Notes under the pieces: model-generated
The model's input: the letters and a program-made list of their open reading frames with translations, nothing else
What the model was told of the DNA's origin: nothing
Databases searched by the model: none
In this document: positions 25,401 through 26,477 of the stretch, piece after piece
Position numbering within the stretch: the first letter of the stretch is position 1
Layout: the number at the start of each line of letters is the position of its first letter
Source of the DNA: Anaerolineales bacterium
Lineage (GTDB): Bacteria > Chloroflexota > Anaerolineae > Anaerolineales > UBA4823
Direction of reading: 5' to 3'
DNA: 26,477 nt
Assembly (NCBI GenBank): GCA_016932955.1
Contig: JAFGBV010000211.1
Span: 1 to 26,477 of the forward strand
Made by a program: the position numbers and the translations under genes

Positions 25401-26477
25401 CAAAATCATCCACCACCAGCGTTTCCATCTTCAAGCCTACGTTCTCGATGTAGTTGGTTTGCGCCCCCACCCCCACCGGGAAGCCAAAGGCATAGCCCCA
25501 CACTTCGGTCAGCGTCAGCCCGTCATTCGGCGCATAATCAGGCTGCCAGCCCTTGCGCACAAAATCGGTAAACGGCACTTCGAAATACTGCCAGCCGCTG
25601 AAATCATCGAGGAAGATATACGTCCAGCGCTCGCAGCTGTCGCCAGTAGTCGTTCGGTTATCGAAGATGTCAAAGTTGATCTCGCCGCCCGAATCGACGC
25701 CATATACCCAGAAACTGACCCCTTCGTAGTTCGCCCAATCCTGGCTGAGCCAGGTATCCAGCGCCTCGTTGCTGAACGCATGAGTAAAGCCACCGTAACC
25801 GCCGCCAGCGATATCGTAATCCACCTGTAGCAGGTGGTTTGGCTCCAGCCAGATCGGCGGCGCCAGGGGTTCAGTAGGTGTGACTGCCAGTGTGGAAATA
25901 AAGGTATTGGCTGCGCTGCCCCAGGTGACAAAGCCAACCGGGTTGCCGTACCCATCAAAGCCGCTGGGCAGACCATTCTCGAAGTTTTCCACCACCCACA
26001 CATTCTCCGGCGCAATCGGCGGCTGCGGAGGAGCCTCATTCTCGAGGATGGTGAGGATAGCCGTCTTCGGGCTGCCTAAGCCAGCATTCACCGGATTCAT
26101 GATCTCGAGCTGGATAGTTTTATTCGGGTCATACACGCTGTTGTCAATCGTGGCTACCGTGAAAGTGAGCAAGACTTCATCCGGCGCGAAGACCAGGCTG
26201 CTGCTCGTGTCAGTATAATCCACGCCCGCCACGGCAGTGATATCGGTCATCACGTAGCTGACGGTGATCGCCTGGGTGGAGGTCATATCCAGCGTGACGG
26301 TGATCACCGCCGTGCCGCCCTCATCCACGCTGTAGCTTGAGGCGCTCAGGCTGGCCTTCGGCCCGCTGGGCAGGCCGCCGATATTGGAATACAGCTTGAC
26401 CTGATCCAGGTAGAAGGTGCCGGAGCTGGGAGCAGCGGGTGCAAAGGCGAAGGCTTCGACCGCGGTCAGCGTAGGGC
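22474..26477 (-). CDS. Multi-modular secreted GH16 beta-glucanase (N-terminus outside window)
   Basis: The frame is open to the window edge; the GTG at 26326-26328 lies inside a Calx-beta domain and is not the true start. Modules in protein order are: the tail of a carbohydrate-binding-like module (to ~26380), Calx-beta (~26040-26375), CBM11/CIA30-like module A (~25430-26010), module B (~24850-25425), Calx-beta (~24495-24830), the first half of module C (~24195-24490), GH16 (~23410-24165), the second half of module C (~23185-23410), two Calx-beta domains (~22520-23185), and a tail VFMPFIINKP. GH16 shows WELVWSDEF, WPAFWMLG and GEIDIMENIG, with nucleophile Glu at 23776-23778 and acid/base Glu at 23761-23763, typical of laminarinase-type endo-1,3-beta-glucanases. 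It is probably secreted or surface-bound and degrades beta-glucans. The terminator at 22422-22454 ends it. Confidence 0.9.
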   Translation of the reverse strand, partial: PTLTAVEAFAFAPAAPSSGTFYLDQVKLYSNIGGLPSGPKASLSASSYSVDEGGTAVITVTLDMTSTQAITVSYVMTDITAVAGVDYTDTSSSLVFAPDEVLLTFTVATIDNSVYDPNKTIQLEIMNPVNAGLGSPKTAILTILENEAPPQPPIAPENVWVVENFENGLPSGFDGYGNPVGFVTWGSAANTFISTLAVTPTEPLAPPIWLEPNHLLQVDYDIAGGGYGGFTHAFSNEALDTWLSQDWANYEGVSFWVYGVDSGGEINFDIFDNRTTTGDSCERWTYIFLDDFSGWQYFEVPFTDFVRKGWQPDYAPNDGLTLTEVWGYAFGFPVGVGAQTNYIENVGLKMETLVVDDFATGVPMGTDSFGNTIGFMTWGNVTNTYITTTQVVSTSPLNFPLPLGGNNFLQVDYDIAAGGWGGFTHLFTNETVDTWISQNWITYEGMSFWVYGTESGGDINIDIFDNKTTSGDSCERWTYIFPDNFSGWRYLAVPFSDFTRKGWQPGGAPNDGLTLTEVWGYAFGFPADVGARTNYLELVTTYGNVTPPPQEPKVSFGSWGYSVMEGEEVTVTVKLNVPLTYPVTVTFATEGGTTIPDRDYLVVSETFSFAPGEIEQSFGITTLDDIKYEGDQTVGLRLSDPISVTLGAVDKVDLTIEDNDPYDPMLVEDFETYPYLYDTWGLATLSTTEVISGSGMALPGQWLYENILQASTAEAGVASYSPPGNGFGPTFAQSADWSAADGLSLWYYGQNSGETITVTVDDNRLPDPGPTGWELVWSDEFSGTAGSAVDNNNWTHEIGGEGWGNNELEYYTDSTENSYQDGAGNLVIKAQEVDPEDEPLDCHYGECEYTSARLITAGKFEMAYGRVEASIKVPYGQGIWPAFWMLGNDIFADGWPQCGEIDIMENIGSEPNIVHGTIHGPGYSGGNGIGSGYTLDTGNFSDDFHTFAVEWEPTEIRWYVDDDPNPYYTVTVDDIPDGTEWVFDHPFFIILNVAVGGAWPGYPDATTVFPQTMSVEYVRVYQAADTAERFDASFVDSFSGWQQVQLPFDVFTRSTFQPDGAPNDGLGLDEVWGYSFGMADDSTATLDQIRLYTGEVDLPTVQLETAESSVLEGSGATITVTLDQPYYMPVSVDYATADGTALAGQDYITSTGTLTFPAGTTSQTFEIVTNQDTLDELDETVLITLSNPDNAILGAVDEATLTIEDDDEPVVLPVVSFAQAAYGVTESGTAVITVTLDITPTSAVTVTYTTADGTAIAGSDYLTSTGTLVFAPGETRLTFEVATLEDATQEVDETILLTLSNPEGATLGEVDEATLTIVDPTYQVFMPFIINKP
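24850..26010 (-). repeat. Tandem duplication of a CBM11/CIA30-like module
   Basis: Two modules inside the GH16 gene share blocks such as LQVDYDIA, TYEG/NYEG...SFWVYG, GDSCERWTYIF, FSGW, RKGWQP and NDGLTLTEVWGYAFGFP. At DNA level the block beginning GAAGCCAAAGGCATAGCCCC recurs at 24901 and 25480, an offset of 579 bp (193 codons). Over about 57 bp it has only a few mismatches, so the duplication looks recent or homogenised. A third, more diverged copy is split around GH16. Confidence 0.8.

Noticed and set aside
24628..25830. Plus-strand ORF of 400 codons
   Set aside because: It is antisense to the GH16 protein's modules. Its apparent internal repeats simply mirror the duplicated binding modules.

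Overview
The window reads as a piece of a Chloroflexota (probably Anaerolineae-type) chromosome. The reasons are indirect. Coding DNA is GC-rich and gene spacers are AT-rich. Secreted proteins carry Thr/Pro-rich linkers after a lipoprotein signal and a 'xPxxIxxP'-like hydrophobic C-terminal tail. A small secreted protein has a 'WWTVD..GG..GTIGQPD..GGFW' core. There is also a carotenoid CruF-like gene beside a tocopherol-cyclase-like gene. There are no phage or transposon genes and no CRISPR array. Most of the window is ordinary chromosome, with a few unusual designs.

Layout. 1-650: the 3' end of a Fic-family gene, closed by two GC-rich palindromes, then a minus-strand tRNA-Val(CAC) with its own promoter and terminator. 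727-4552: a TPR lytic transglycosylase lipoprotein, a SAM methyltransferase, and a convergent M23 peptidase, so two wall-cleaving enzymes lie close together. 4553-8259: an operator-like region, then a MATE efflux pump and a prolyl oligopeptidase in tandem. 8264-8914: a convergent zinc-ribbon protein.

9082-12060: a sigma70-consensus promoter precedes a run of genes. These are a 48-residue single-pass membrane protein, an Atp10-like thioredoxin-fold protein, a tocopherol-cyclase-like protein, a CruF-like membrane protein and a small secreted protein. 12066-15556: a heat-shock pair, hsp20 and clpB, transcribed divergently from a shared spacer. The spacer holds repeated TTAGAA motifs, and the clpB leader can form two mutually exclusive hairpins, one involving the Shine-Dalgarno region. 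15596-16024: a SHOCT/LiaX-N-like protein on the minus strand, again with an exact consensus promoter.

16360-18576: a membrane hybrid histidine kinase with two receiver domains that are degenerate in complementary ways. 18632-22454: a heterodimeric ABC exporter whose two subunits split the intact and degenerate ATP sites as in TM287/288 or BmrCD. 22474-26477: a large, N-terminally incomplete secreted GH16 beta-glucanase built from Calx-beta and CBM11/CIA30-like modules. Its catalytic domain appears to be inserted inside a carbohydrate-binding module.

All protein assignments come from reading motifs, without database searches. Promoter and operator calls are pattern matches.
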